Source: Gibbula magus
Lineage: Eukaryota > Mollusca > Gastropoda > Trochida > Trochidae
Assembly: GCA_936450465.1 (NCBI GenBank)
Contig: OW388297.1
Span: 29,530,387-29,594,386, forward strand
DNA length: 64,000 nt
Direction of reading: 5' to 3'
Below are positions 1 to 11,530 of the stretch, piece after piece. The translations under genes were made by a program, and so were the position numbers. The notes below the pieces were generated by a model. The model saw nothing but the letters and a program-made list of their open reading frames with translations, was not told the origin of the DNA and did not search any database. Within the stretch, counting starts at the first letter, position 1; every line of letters begins with the position of its first letter.

Positions 1-336
1 AGGGGTCTAAACGTGTAAAAAAAATAAGATACACGCTTAGTATTATGTTTAGATCCTAAACACCATTTTATCAGTGTACTCATGTTAATTTCAGCAGAGA
101 GAACGATACTTGACATCAATATTTATAACTCACAAGTGGACGATACTGCGGTGTTATATTAATCTGGCATTATCAAACAAGTGTAATACCGCTACATAAA
201 TGACGTCACGATAATGTGCAGTTGCGACGTCACAATGGTGGAAGAACAAAGCATGATGGGCTCGCGAAAGATTTGGTATCAAAATAGCTTTCTCGCTTCT
301 TCTACAAAATCATTAACTCGTTTAATAAACATGGTA
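1..336. other. Gene-free flank with two CRE-like sites
   Basis: No coding region is supported here. Two CRE-like palindromic cores lie close together, TGACGTCA at about 201-208 and GACGTCA at about 226-232, but no TATA box or exon could be tied to them. The 60-residue frame crossing them looks like chance. Confidence 0.4.
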
Positions 337-698
337 TTAAAGAGACTGTCACGCGTTTTGTACAAAATATATTTTTTTCAAATTTCTGATTTATAATGAG
401 AGTTTTTGTCATTTAATATAACTTTAGAGGGTAAAACATCTTATTACACAAACCAATTGTCCGTAGTGGTAAAAACGATTTTGCGTATAAAGCAAAAAAT
501 TGCTTTTTAATGTGAACACATTTTATTATTTCGAATTACAAAAACGATTCCCATGGCTTTACCGAATCATGTACACTCATTTTAAACTTGATTTTCCGAA
601 GATAGAAGAGGTTTTACTATTATTTTACATTTACATTATTTTCCAAATACATTTCATCGACTTATTTGAGCGAAAAAACCGTGCTACTGCCCCTTTAG
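337..698 (-). mobile_element. MITE with TTAA-type ends, copy 1
   Basis: This is a 362-base miniature inverted-repeat element. It begins TTAAAGAGACTGTCACGCG and ends CGTGCTACTGCCCCTTTAG, a slightly decayed terminal inverted repeat. The whole body is the reverse complement of the element at 51211-51572, which has the same length and intact TTAA ends, so this copy is in the opposite orientation. The end motif TTAAAGGRR recalls the T2-type MITEs described in Xenopus. It has no protein-coding capacity and would depend on a transposase supplied elsewhere. Confidence 0.8.
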
Positions 699-744
699 AT
701 GGAAGGTGGATCAGTATCCTCTATTTCACATCAATGTACACCAC

Positions 745-1200
745 GGCTAAATAATACTCCTGCATCAATAAACGAATTCTGAAACGAATGTCCATGGTTC
801 GGTTAAGCCATATGCGAGTCAATTTCCCATTGAGCGGCTGCTCGAAGGTAGTTCAAGTGATCTGACTGATATAGCGATACCTAAACAGAGTAGAGTTTTA
901 AATATGGTACAATAATGGAATGGTCAATCATCGTACTGTCTGAACTCTCATATTCGCTCGAGACCCACAATTCTACATCTCACACTGGAGAGTTCCACAC
1001 CACTGTCGCTTTACATGTCACACCATTTTCTTCGAATACCGATAACCATTTCTTTGGACACGGCTTATTGGATCGTGTAATGGAATGTTTTACCCATTAA
1101 CGTACCAATATATTGTATAAACTTATAAATTAATAGACGGCGAATTTGAGAAAAAACATAACATGCAAATAACGTGCTCAGTACAGCGCCTTTAAAGTTT
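745..1200 (+). repeat. Dispersed repeat family R2, copy 1
   Basis: This stretch aligns along its length with 11085-11530 in the same orientation. Shared blocks include GGCTAAATAATAC, a GGTTAAGCCAT-like block, GTAGCGATACCTAAACA-like sequence, a GATAACC block and a 3' end with GAATTTGAGAAAAAAC/CTTTGAAAAAAC. Both copies begin just after short A/T-rich sequence and end near a CTTTTA/CTTTAA motif, so they could be non-autonomous DNA elements. The boundaries are approximate. Confidence 0.65.
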
Positions 1201-1742
1201 AAGCTGACATGTAAAACATCTCCATCCGGTAAACTTAAAGCAGTCACACATGACTGAGAGTGCATCTTATGTTAGCTGCTATATACAGTGTATAGTTTTA
1301 AATTTAAACTCCCATTGACGAACATTTGTATTGTTTATTGATGACTCAGGATTTACACCGAAATGTCTAGTCGCCCCACTCACTGTTATCTGATACATGT
1401 ACATGTAGGTGTTGCGTGTTGTGCTGTCATGACTCAAACCAATATACATCTCTCATTCCGTCGCGATTAGCTGGACATATATACCAAACATATACAATCG
1501 TCAGAGTTCTTCTTCAGTATACGCCAGGGCCGAGTCAGCAGTTTCAGTTCATTTTCAAAGCCTTATATTATTTTTAACTCTTGATCACTGTACTCTGTGT
1601 GTATAGAAATATTTTCCTATTTTGCGTCATATCACAAACTTAAAACAGGAGTTATATCCATGATTGATATATTAATAATACTACGCTACACCTTTATTTT
1701 CACTTTTATTGAATATGAAAACTTAATATTTCTACCAGAATG

Positions 1743-1781
<39 letters not shown>

Positions 1782-3460
1782 ACCTGTAATGGTCGAAAGG
1801 ATGCTTGTGAATATGTTTAAATGATCGTGATTTCTTCGAAGTTGTATATCGGTTGCGTGCAGCAGGTTATGGAGCTTTGTTGTAATCATTTGATAAAATA
1901 ACATATCTTTCTCTCAATCTAAAATGGATAAACTCACTTAAACAAGCTTTCAGTAGAATATTGCCAATCGTTGGTGCAGACAGCGTGACATACTGACCCG
2001 AACGTTAGTGATAGAGGGCCTGGGAACCACGAACTGGCAGATTCCTCGAGAATAGGAAACTCTCGACCGACATACATCGGTATTTACAAGGATGTTTACT
2101 TGGCTATTCTGGAAGTTCGCTGTTCTCTTATATCGATATATTGGTGTGTGACTGACTCTAGACAGAGCGGTTCCTATCAATATTCTCTTCAGTAATTGAC
2201 ACGTCAATACGTAATCTACAGGTAGTACAAGCCATGCTGTTGTCATGAAATATGTGATAAATATATTTTGATGATATATAATAATATATCTGATCTCTCG
2301 TACGTTCAATATTTGTGCTGAGAATAACATTGTTCTTCATCTTTTTTAAAAATTAACACTTCTTACACCAAGTAACTTCCATTTAGTTACGTCATGCAGA
2401 AATGTAAAACAATCAAACAACGGGTGTGAGGTAGCACCCTAAAACTAGACTACACTACTTTTTCTTTTGAAATGTTAGGTAACACTGTTATACAGGTATA
2501 TATATATATATATATATTCCGCTGTTCCATTTATCTTTGTTGAATGCTTAGAACCACTTATCTGATAGCTTTCAGTTAAGTTCTCTTCACAATTTCAATA
2601 TGTTGTTAACATAAATGCAACCAGATTATAAATTACCTTCTGCTGATCGCTACTAAAGTATTCAGCCTGCGTAACATTGGTTATTGTTTGCGTTGAGTCA
2701 TGTCAATTTGTTCTAAGTATCAAATTTCAATTTACGAATGTATTCACTGAGACCGTTTTTGATGCAGTACATGTAGAAGTCCCTCCGAGGTACCGGTAGT
2801 TTACTGATATCTGATACTTGATGATTCATAACAAGTAAAACGTATGAAGTACACAGAAAAGCTGATTTTAGTTGTTATTGCCTGTTTACCAAGCAGATCA
2901 CTGGCTTCAAGTTGTTTATGCATTGACTGTTTATGGAAATCATATATGTACACATCCTAAAAATCCTATAAAAGTGTGATGGTACAGAACATTGACCCCT
3001 AAAGGAATTGAAGTGCTGAACTGTATGAAACTGCATTTTATAAACACCAATTGTGTCATAAAGTTGACGAACACACAAGGAACCATCTTTAGGGAAACTT
3101 CTGTCACCGATCTTTCGCCAGCATCCGCCATCTTGGTTTCTTGGCATTTTGTGAAAAGAAAACATGCCATATTTACCCCAATTTAATTATTTTTAAATAA
3201 TAAAACATGTACACTGATAGTATATTCACATAGTAACAGAAAACGTACCATAAAACTAATATACAATATGATGTTAGGTGGTAGCGATGAATTGCTTCAG
3301 TTCTCATTGTTTTTATTTTTCAACAACTATGCGCTTGTCTTTATCAAGTTGTGAAATATAAACTCATCAAAATATTAGCTATATTAATATCATTTAATTG
3401 TGTTTAACTGTGTTTTAATCATGTATTAGTAGCATATTTGTGTAAACAGGGATATCTTTG
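1201..3460. other. No gene recognised; AT-rich
   Basis: Several short frames on both strands look random, with no splice-site-bounded exon, RNA gene or transposon frame seen. It contains the TA microsatellite listed separately and a shorter AT run near 2500-2518. Confidence 0.4.
1744..1778. repeat. (TA)n microsatellite
   Basis: An uninterrupted dinucleotide TA run of about 35 bases. Confidence 0.95.
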
Positions 3461-3506
3461 AATTTCGTTTTCACAAAAAATATCCCCGATAGAACCCTTC
3501 TTTTAA
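3461..3506 (-). mobile_element. Lone MITE terminus, family of 15658-15882
   Basis: The right-hand end of the 15658-15882 element recurs here: AATTTCG, a CACAAAAAATATCCCCGAT-like block, AGAAC and a terminal TTTTAA. No matching left end is evident, so it is probably a truncated copy. Confidence 0.55.
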
Positions 3507-3912
3507 GTAATTATTTAAGCCCTCTTGCATGAGTTATTGATATATTAGCTATAATCATACGATCTGCTAAACATTTGAGTTTCTTTGGAGTTCGCAGCAT
3601 TAACATAACTTCTTTGCTTTACTTTAAAGTTAAAAGTCACCAGATTTCTTCAGTAGCCAGTTTCCAAGACAATACACAGAGTGAAAGATCATTTTAATGA
3701 ATTTAAATTTTTTATACAGCTAAATATAACTTTAGTTAGAACATAATTATATTACATTTACGGATTTTCACTTCATAGTAAAAAAAAGGAGAAAATTCAC
3801 AACATAAGAATTTTTCATTTTGATTCTTTTTATGACAGTTTAACCGAACATGTAATTGCCGTCATATCAGAAACGAGAAGCAGAATGGCAGCATATTGCA
3901 TAATGCGTGTAT

Positions 3913-4046
3913 TCAAATATCCCGGGGTTTTGTTTCTTTAATTTTCTCACATATTCGTCTAAGACCGTGTTCCAGATGTTCTTCTGTAAGACCCAGTTCC
4001 TCTCGAGCAGCTTCCCTCATTGAACGTGTCAGTTCGGCGGGGTTTT
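3913..4046 (-). CDS. Terminal exon of the 3.9-10.8 kb gene
   Basis: The acceptor is CTATATTGCAG. The exon completes a split Glu codon, then reads 43 residues to TGA. The peptide is strongly amphipathic and charged (NPAELTRSMREAAREELG, LTEEHLEHGLRRICEKIK, ending KPRDI), consistent with two packed helices. The other two frames stop early, which supports the phase-1 junction with the exon ending at 4476. Confidence 0.65.
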
Positions 4047-7000
4047 CTGCAATATAGAACCAACATCGTTATTGAAATTCTCATATCAGAAATATTATTG
4101 AAAACATGTGGCAATATTAATAAGAATCAGTTGGACAATCATTGAAAAGTACAAGAGTCACTCTATACTTCACTTAATAAAGACAGAAGATAATAATATC
4201 ACCAGGCCTTTTCGATTGATTCAAAAACCGTATTGAAAAGGTGCCAGTTTATATGTAGTGTCTGTCTAAAACGAGAAGGCAAAACTGTAATAAAAGTAAC
4301 AACCCTCACGGGTAGAATAGAAAGTGCCCCATTTGCCTATAAATACATACACATTTTAGAACTATTTGTCATATTTTGTTAGTTCGTTGAAGTGTCTACT
4401 GCGAAAGTACTACTCCTAATAATGACATGTTCTACCAAATGATAACATATAATTGACAACCTATTGTTTACCTACCAATAATCTGAAGGAATCTGCTACA
4501 TCCAACAGATGACTGGGAGACACCGGGTCCCTTCGAACAGTAAAGTGGTAACAATAAAACCATACACTAGCCGGAGTTAGCTTCTTTTATATTGCTGTTC
4601 TATTTATTATAAAATAATATTTGTTTTGTTCAAATAACTTGAATGAGATACCAACTTTTTTACAGAAAAAAACAACGAACTCTAAAAGATATTTGAAATG
4701 TGGTACAGAAATACAAATGTTCAATTGAACAAAGAGGCGATTTCAGAGATATCTTAATAACGTCGAACGTAGGAGATAAAGTAATAACATATATTGAATA
4801 TACTGCCATATTTCATATAGTTATCTACGTTACTACCACTGATGCTTACAAACACGTATCACCTTTTGACTAGTATGTATTATGTTGAGTGTCGATAACA
4901 GTTTGCCCGGTATGTGCAGCTCCTGCTCTATCAGCTCAACGAGATCTCGTTGGAGGGTCTCGGGCCGAGACGAGATTTGACCTAATGAATCATTGAACAC
5001 CAGAAAAGTTGCAATTGGATGAGACTCAATCAACACGAGAGAACAGGCATCAGGTTTAAATGTTTATTTTCAATTTTTCAAATGAGCACATTCTCAATAA
5101 TTTTGATTTCTCTTTTTGTTGAGTTTATTAACCATTCTTTCATATTTCATCATAATATACAACATTAAAACAGTCATTATAAACAAGAAGTATGTAAAAC
5201 ATACATGTATAAAACGAATAACTAAAATAGTAATCGATTGAAAGATCAAATCTTGCAAACCTAGGAAGAGGAGGAAAGTGTCCGTTGCCGAAGTTCCTTC
5301 TCTTGCCTGAAATGTACGTCTAAATGATAGTTCAAGGTTTCGTTTCGAAATCTAATCAAAATAAGGGTTAAGTTAACTACTAATTTCTTAAACATAAGAA
5401 GCACATATACTTCATAGTTCTCTCTAAATACCTGGTAATGGCCAACTTTACACGGAATTGCAAAATGTAAATGATTGAACCATTGAAATAGAGAAAATGA
5501 TAATAGTGGTTAAGGTTAAGAAATGTACATTGTTCTACTATGATGTTAACAATACGGCTTTGTCTGAGACATCTGTTATGAGATGTAATTGTGTTCTGAT
5601 ATCAGTTGGATTCAAGTCATATAAATATGGTTATATGCCCCTACTGAAGACTCTGGAGTTTGTCCATCGTTCCTGCCTGATTCTGGATCTAAGTTTGGTT
5701 CTGCTTCCTGGGTTTGTTGCATGTTTTGTTCCAGTCCTTGGCCGGGATGAAGACATGGATCTGGCTTCCCTTCTTGATATGGTTTAAAGGCTGGTTGGGG
5801 ATCTGGGTCTGCTCTCTTGTCGGGTCCAGTTAAGGAATCTCCAAGCGGGGATGGGGCAGTGTCCATATTGGTTTCCTATAGAAATGTACCTATATGTATG
5901 TTACACTCTTTGCAACAAACATGACCGATAACTTGTATTACTATTTAGAATAAACAACGTATTATTTCTTGTCGTTCAAAGCGACATCATTTTTGAATAA
6001 TACACAACAGCCAAAATGATATTGTCAATATCACTATTCTAACACAACATCACTTATTGGTTTAAAAGGAGGGTGATCTGGTTGTTTGACTATTGCTCGT
6101 ACATAAACATATTATTTCACTGTAAAATATGTTGATTTAAAGAGCAAACCTTTGTGATAATGTACATACCATGGGTTTCGAAAAAAAGGGATTTTATATA
6201 TTTCCTTTTTCTACTGCAGGCACTCACAGTTACGCTCCCAACAACTTTCTTACTTTTTGCAGTCAATGATCCGAAGGCAATATATGTAAACTCACGAACA
6301 AAAGAAACGTCACATACTAAATACAAGACATTTCAACTGAAACAGAATTGCACTTATTTAAACACATGGTTTAAGAAATCGTCGTTTTAGAATCTTCTGA
6401 ACTAGTCGAGATAGGAGTGTCAAAAACGATGCGTAAACAAATTTAAATCAAAGATGGTTATTTATGTCTTCTTTTTGTTGTTACTAAACTTGTACGTTTA
6501 AAATTTTTAAAACACCAAACATTGTGGCCATCTTGAAAAAGCAATTCAGCACCTCAAGTGTATTAAAACATTTTTACAAAGAATAGTTTTTTTGTTTTTT
6601 GTTTTTTGTTTTTTGTTTGTTTGTTTGTTTTTTTTTATTACAAAAAAGAGCATGTTACATATATGTTCAAATAGTTGGCAAAGTAATCATAGATGTAACA
6701 TAAGGACGAAAAAGGAGAAAAGATAGGAATAGAGGTCGGAAGGATAGGGGTGCAAAATGAGAGGGTGAAAAGAGGGATACTCAGTTTATTACATTCAAAA
6801 CAGTCCAGACCATTTTCTTTGAAAGTCAGGGTCTTCATCTGAGAAAATATGTTTCTCCAGCTGGTAATGGTATTTTATATAGGCTATAAGCTGATTGACA
6901 TTTAAGTCAATAGATCTAAATCTTATTTTGTTTATATATTCTTTTGTTAAAATGAAGATGTGATTTATCAATATGTTTGCCGTTGGGTCCCCCAGTAGAA

Positions 7001-10000
7001 ATGCTTTGATGTCTATAATGCGGTTTGTGTCCATCTTGAGGTTGTACCAATTTTCTAATTGATAGAGAAGCTCCTGATGTATGATATTGTGAATATTTTT
7101 TTACGACACATGTACCTGCCAAAGACAATCAAAATTGTCTCGTTCTGACTGCAGTGTTTCGTTTTTTTACTCTTTTGAAAACGAAGTGTCGTTTCTTTTG
7201 TTCTTCATTGTACATACATTACTTTTGGTGTAATTGAAATAAAAGAGAGCATTACATATTTTGCCATGAGTTAAGATTGAATTGTGAAATAATAAAAGTA
7301 TTACCGTCGGCCCCAAAAACAACTCGAAGACCTTTACAAGTATTTCTGGTAGCTTCCCATCGAGGTTGAAGTGCTTGTCGAGATCTTTCAGAAGGAGGGG
7401 ATCAAGGTTGTCCTCCATGCTTTTCAGCTCTGAGTGGAAATGTTACACACTAACTTTTAGTACAAACAAATAGATTTATATGATCGTGTCTTTATTATAG
7501 TGACTGAAGACAAGAAACGACATAATCTACTCTACATGGTGAAAGGTTCCCAACCAGTCCTATTCGTGCACTAACAAGACATTGCAATCTAACTTCTCTG
7601 TGGTACAGGTGAAGTAAAACCAAGGTGTATGGATAGTGTCACGTGTTAACGGCGTCAGTAGTTTATCTTGGTGTTCCTTAATATCTAGTGATTCATTTAA
7701 TTTCTTACCAGTGTTAGAAATATTTGATAATGTAATGACAATGATTTTAGTATCTTACCTGCCTTGTTCACTGTCTGTAACAGCTCACTATTTAGAGATT
7801 TATTACACAGTGAGTTAATGAAATTAATTAACCAATCAAACAGCTTAAGGCATCACGCACCTGTCAGACTAGTTGTAGACGGTGTGTAGTTACGATTCTG
7901 GTTTTTCATAAATTCAATGTACGCCTCTCCTTCCTTCATGTCTGTCAGCTGAAGCAATAGTTCACATTTACATGAGGTGTTTTCGTAGATGTACGCTTTC
8001 CTTCCGAAAGTCTTCTATAAATTCCACCCTGATTTTCAGGGTTGCAACATCAATTGTGCTACAGAAACATAGTATTATGCAATGGGGAGGGGTTGAGTGA
8101 GAACGTGAGAGTGTGGAGTCGAGATTCGAGGGTATATTTCTGTTTGTGCCTTCGGCTTGATACCGCTCATGCATATCATGAAATGGCCACATAAATGCAC
8201 AAAAGAATAACCCTTCAGATTTCAAAAGAGTAGCGAGAATTTTGGAAACCAATTCATTTTTAACGTTATAACATTCTACGCATTTGTCCTGCTGCTTAAA
8301 GAGAAAGCATATGCCGTATCAGCTCACTGTAGGTGTTATTTATAAATATTGCTTTTCAAAACTGTTCCACTTCTAGATGCCCGTCAAATGTCCACATTTC
8401 CACAAACATAATCAAGTCGTACTGCCCCTTTAAACATTTCTCTGGTGATGTGAGGATATCCATGAATCTACAGATGCTGATACTTACTTTATATTTCAGA
8501 TTCTGGGAGAGGACTATGTACTCTTTTCCTCCAATCGGGTTTCTCTTGAACACCGTTGATTGGTCAAGTATGTTTCTTATATCCGACTCTCTCAGCTTCA
8601 TAATTTCACACAACTGCGGCAGGGGAATTCCAGCAGGACTGTCGTTAAGGAGTCCAGCTAATAGTACTGAAACACGAAATGACAATTAACAACATATACA
8701 GTTAGGAGGAATATTTTCCTATTAAAACCCCAAGAAGAATGCATACAATGTATATGGCTTCTAATATCTACGCGACTAAGCAAGTGACAGAGAGATCCTA
8801 TGTCGAACTATCGCCTGTACACATTGCTTTAAGTCGAAAGATCGCCTGTACAAATTGATTTAAGTCGAAAGGTTGCCTGTAAAGATTGCTTTAAATCGAA
8901 AGGTCGCCTGTAAAGATTGCTTTAAGATGTTTGTATCTTCTTTCTTCATTATCCCATTCATCACTTCTAGATTGCCACTTAAAACTGTGAAAGTCCCAAC
9001 TTGATTGTACGAAAACTTTGAAAACACATTCACGTAAAAGGTGTTGCTTTAAGTAACCTAAAAACGTAAAAAGTGATTTAGTTGTCACAAAAATATTACT
9101 ATAACGTCGTTATGTACGGTGAGTAAAACTTAGCTTTTATATGTTAGGGTAGTAAACAAAAAGTTTTGATAATCGATCAGTGTAAAGTAACACTCACCGA
9201 TGCCTTCGGTGTTTAAAGCAGCATTAACATGTGCTGGTTTATAAGATGGTTGTCTTTCTACTGAAGAGGCGCGGTACTGGGTGGACGCCGTGTCGTCGTT
9301 ATCTTTGGAACTGTTCGACCTTCTGAATCTGTCAATGAACTTTCAACATAAAATGTAGTGTGTTAGTAACTGCTGTGGGTCACAGTCTGATTATATAATG
9401 TGATTGAAATGTGTTCCGACTGCCTTTATTCCTGGGATCAGGGTCGATTTAAATAAGACTGCTTTGAATGGCATTAATTATACTATAGAGACGGACTTAT
9501 ATAAAACGTATACATATCAAATTAAAATCATCAAATCCATATCAATTATCTGTATGTGTTACCGATTTTACATTTCACTTTAGTTTTCGTTGGCTTCAAC
9601 CGCCTTTATGTGTACACGTATCTAAACATGGATGTATTAACGCACATAGCTCGACTGCAGTGTAATTGGTACTTAGAGATGAAGAAAATACCATTATCGG
9701 CGCAATGTGAGTTTGTCACGCACAATTTGGTTATGGCGGATTACCAAAAAACGACACAACGAAATTGCGGCTGGTGTTGTCATCAACCTTAGCCGCGAAA
9801 CTTGAAGAAGAGAGTTACTGAAATAGTCTATTTGTATCATTTTTTAAATAATAATTTGCAGTAAATAAATAGTTAAAAATTAAGTTTCTTATTTCATGGA
9901 GTAACCGTTTTCGGTATAATACTGATTTGTAAAGTTTACATTGTTAACCTGAATGGAGTAGATTCTTATTTAAACAAGTGTTTGCCACTAACATGGCAAT

Positions 10001-10807
10001 GTCCACATTGTAATGTCGCCATTGAGTTTAGTAAGACACATCATTTGGTTAAAAATGAGCTACTTCATATATGGTATTACTGGTAAAAAGTGTCATGATG
10101 ATGGGTGCTTGGGTTCGTGAGATATTGCGTTAACAAGAGTTCGAAAAGTCGTCATAGTGTCATAGTGACCTTGAAAATAAGGTCACGGTCACCAAAATCG
10201 ACCGGTGTCTGCGTTGTCCCCAAATGTAGACTTACACTAAATGTAAAGACTTTGGGTCCACCCGGTAATGAGATATCCATTAACAACAAACAGTAAAGTG
10301 GTTGAAGCGTCGTGCTGACTTTGAAAATAAGGTCAAGGTCACTAAAATCGACTAGTGTCTGCGTCTTCCCACAATGTAGGATGACACCAAATTTGAAGAC
10401 TTTGGATGAAACGCTTCATGAGATAGAGCGTTAACAAGAAATGTGACGTACGCGTTGCGGCGGGGGACAATAACCACACACAGATATAGTTAATATATTA
10501 GTTATCGTCACTTACATCCAAATCTGTGTTATCTAAGTTGAACGTTGAAACATGTAAATGGTCTAAACTAAAATTTCAGTTCAACTGTCAGCGACAAGAA
10601 CTGTTTATATTTCTCATTTTAGTCGCGTGATGCTAAACATCCATGGTCCCGTCTTTATGATTAACTGAATGATTATTAGAATTAAAATGAAATATGCAAC
10701 AACTTTCCTTTTAGATTTGGCGAGAGTAAAACTAACAATACCGAAGTTGAAGACTTTTGCTGTTTCGCTTCAGGAGTTTTGTCTCTCTTCTTCGTTGCTT
10801 GTATCAT
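3913..10807 (-). CDS. Unrecognised multi-exon gene, minus strand
   Basis: Ten short exons can be threaded on the minus strand, 5' to 3': 10807-10742, 9339-9198, 8666-8488, 8014-7861, 7429-7305, 5875-5645, 5306-5261, 4981-4863, 4512-4476 (or 4530-4476) and 4046-3913. All are bounded by AG/GT. Intron phases run 0,1,0,1,0,0,1,0,1 and agree at each junction, which is the main evidence for one gene. The product (partial, about 420 residues) has a basic and Ser-rich start, a compact alpha/beta block in the third exon that could be a winged helix, helical segments, a Pro/Gln/Asp-rich linker, and a helical C-terminus ending KPRDI. I do not recognise the family and assign no function. The true start may lie further upstream; exons at 20963-21180 and 21904-22104 have compatible phase. 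An ATTAAA on the minus strand near 3690 could serve polyadenylation. Confidence 0.65.
5645..5875 (-). CDS. Linker exon, Pro/Gln/Asp-rich
   Basis: A 77-codon exon in phase 0-0, with acceptor ATTTCTATAG and donor TCA|GTAGGG. It is rich in Pro, Asp, Gln, Glu and Gly with no hydrophobic core, so it is probably a disordered linker between the N-terminal helical part and the C-terminal exons. Codon usage is more GC-rich than the surrounding introns. An in-frame ATG lies four codons in, so an internal start is conceivable but not needed. Confidence 0.6.
8296..8433. mobile_element. Degenerate TTAA-type MITE in an intron
   Basis: It starts TTAAAGAGA and ends ACTGCCCCTTTAA, the same terminal motif as the 51211-51572 element, with a shortened interior of about 138 bases. 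It sits inside the intron between exons 8666-8488 and 8014-7861. Confidence 0.45.
8488..8666 (-). CDS. Exon with winged-helix-like block
   Basis: This is the best-formed exon of the 3.9-10.8 kb gene. The acceptor ends in GTGTTTCAG and the donor is AAA|GTAAGT. It encodes 59 complete codons in phase 1-0. The order is a Leu-rich helix, a turn containing SPAGIPLPQL, a helix CEIMKLRESDIRNIL and a strand-like STVFKR...GKEYIVL. That helix-turn-helix-strand pattern resembles small winged-helix modules such as LOTUS/OST-HTH, but no diagnostic residue settles it, so the fold is inference. Confidence 0.7.
8803..8931. repeat. Minisatellite, about 31-base unit
   Basis: About four imperfect tandem units are built on TCGAAAGGTCGCCTGTA followed by a ATTGCTTTAA-like spacer. 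It lies in the intron upstream of exon 8666-8488. Units differ by point changes only (ACTA/AAGA/AAGG, GTAC/GTAA). Confidence 0.85.
10105..10460. repeat. Two-unit repeat with AGGTCA half sites
   Basis: Two diverged tandem units (about 10105-10290 and 10316-10450) share GACYTTGAAAATAAGGTCA, then MGGTCACYAAAATCGAC, GTGTCTGCGT, and a GAAGACTTTGG/AAAGACTTTGG block followed by a GAGATA and GTTAACAAG block. Each carries an everted TGACCT...AGGTCA pair and a tandem AGGTCA/CGGTCA. From memory this motif is widespread in mollusc genomes. It lies in the intron between exons 10807-10742 and 9339-9198 or just upstream of the mapped gene. Confidence 0.75.
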
Positions 10808-11084
10808 CTGTAACATAAGTGAAGGGTCGAGATTATTAAACCCCACAAACAATTTCAATGGTATCAAATCCCGAAAACAATTCAATGACAGAGTTTACTT
10901 TGAATAATGTTATCATGGCATTTCATTTGACTTTTGATACGGGTCAAATACCATGTGTGCTATTTTGATTTTAAAAAGCCAAATATAAAATAAAAAGATG
11001 ATGACAAAAGTTTTAAAGACGCTGCAGCAAGCCGTTCTTACTGAAATAAAGTACTCTCAAAAAAATTTTAATACTTTTTACCAA

Positions 11085-11530
11085 TGGCTAAATAATACCC
11101 CTGAATCAATAAAATAGTTCTAAAACAAATATACATGGTTTAGTTAAGCCATGCGAGACAATTTGCCATCAAGCGGCCATTTTAAGGTGCTCACATTAAA
11201 ATAGCCACTCGAGGGTAGTTCAAGTATTGTAGCGATACCTAAACACTCACAGCAGAATTTGAAATATGATACAATGATGAGATGATCAGCCATATTCCTG
11301 TCTGGACTCTTAACATCGCACTCTCCAATCTGCCTCGCAGAGATAGTTTCTCCACAAAATTGTCGCTTTATACGTCCCACAATTTTCTCTTAATATGGAT
11401 AACCGTTCTCTATGGATACGACTTATCGGGCCGTGTATTGAGATGTTCACCCTCTAACGTAATAATAAATGGCAACTTTGAAAAAACAATATACAAAAGG
11501 CGTGCCACAGTGCTTTTAGATAAAACTTGA
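11085..11530 (+). repeat. Dispersed repeat family R2, copy 2
   Basis: Direct-orientation homologue of 745-1200, with extra sequence (a duplicated GCGGCCATTTTAAGG-like block) near 11175-11215. The short plus frame inside it is not conserved with copy 1, so it is non-coding. Confidence 0.65.

Noticed and set aside
2875..3186. Overlapping frames on both strands near 3.0 kb
   Set aside because: There are no splice sites, no GC shift and no repeat or homology. They are most likely random open frames in low-stop sequence.
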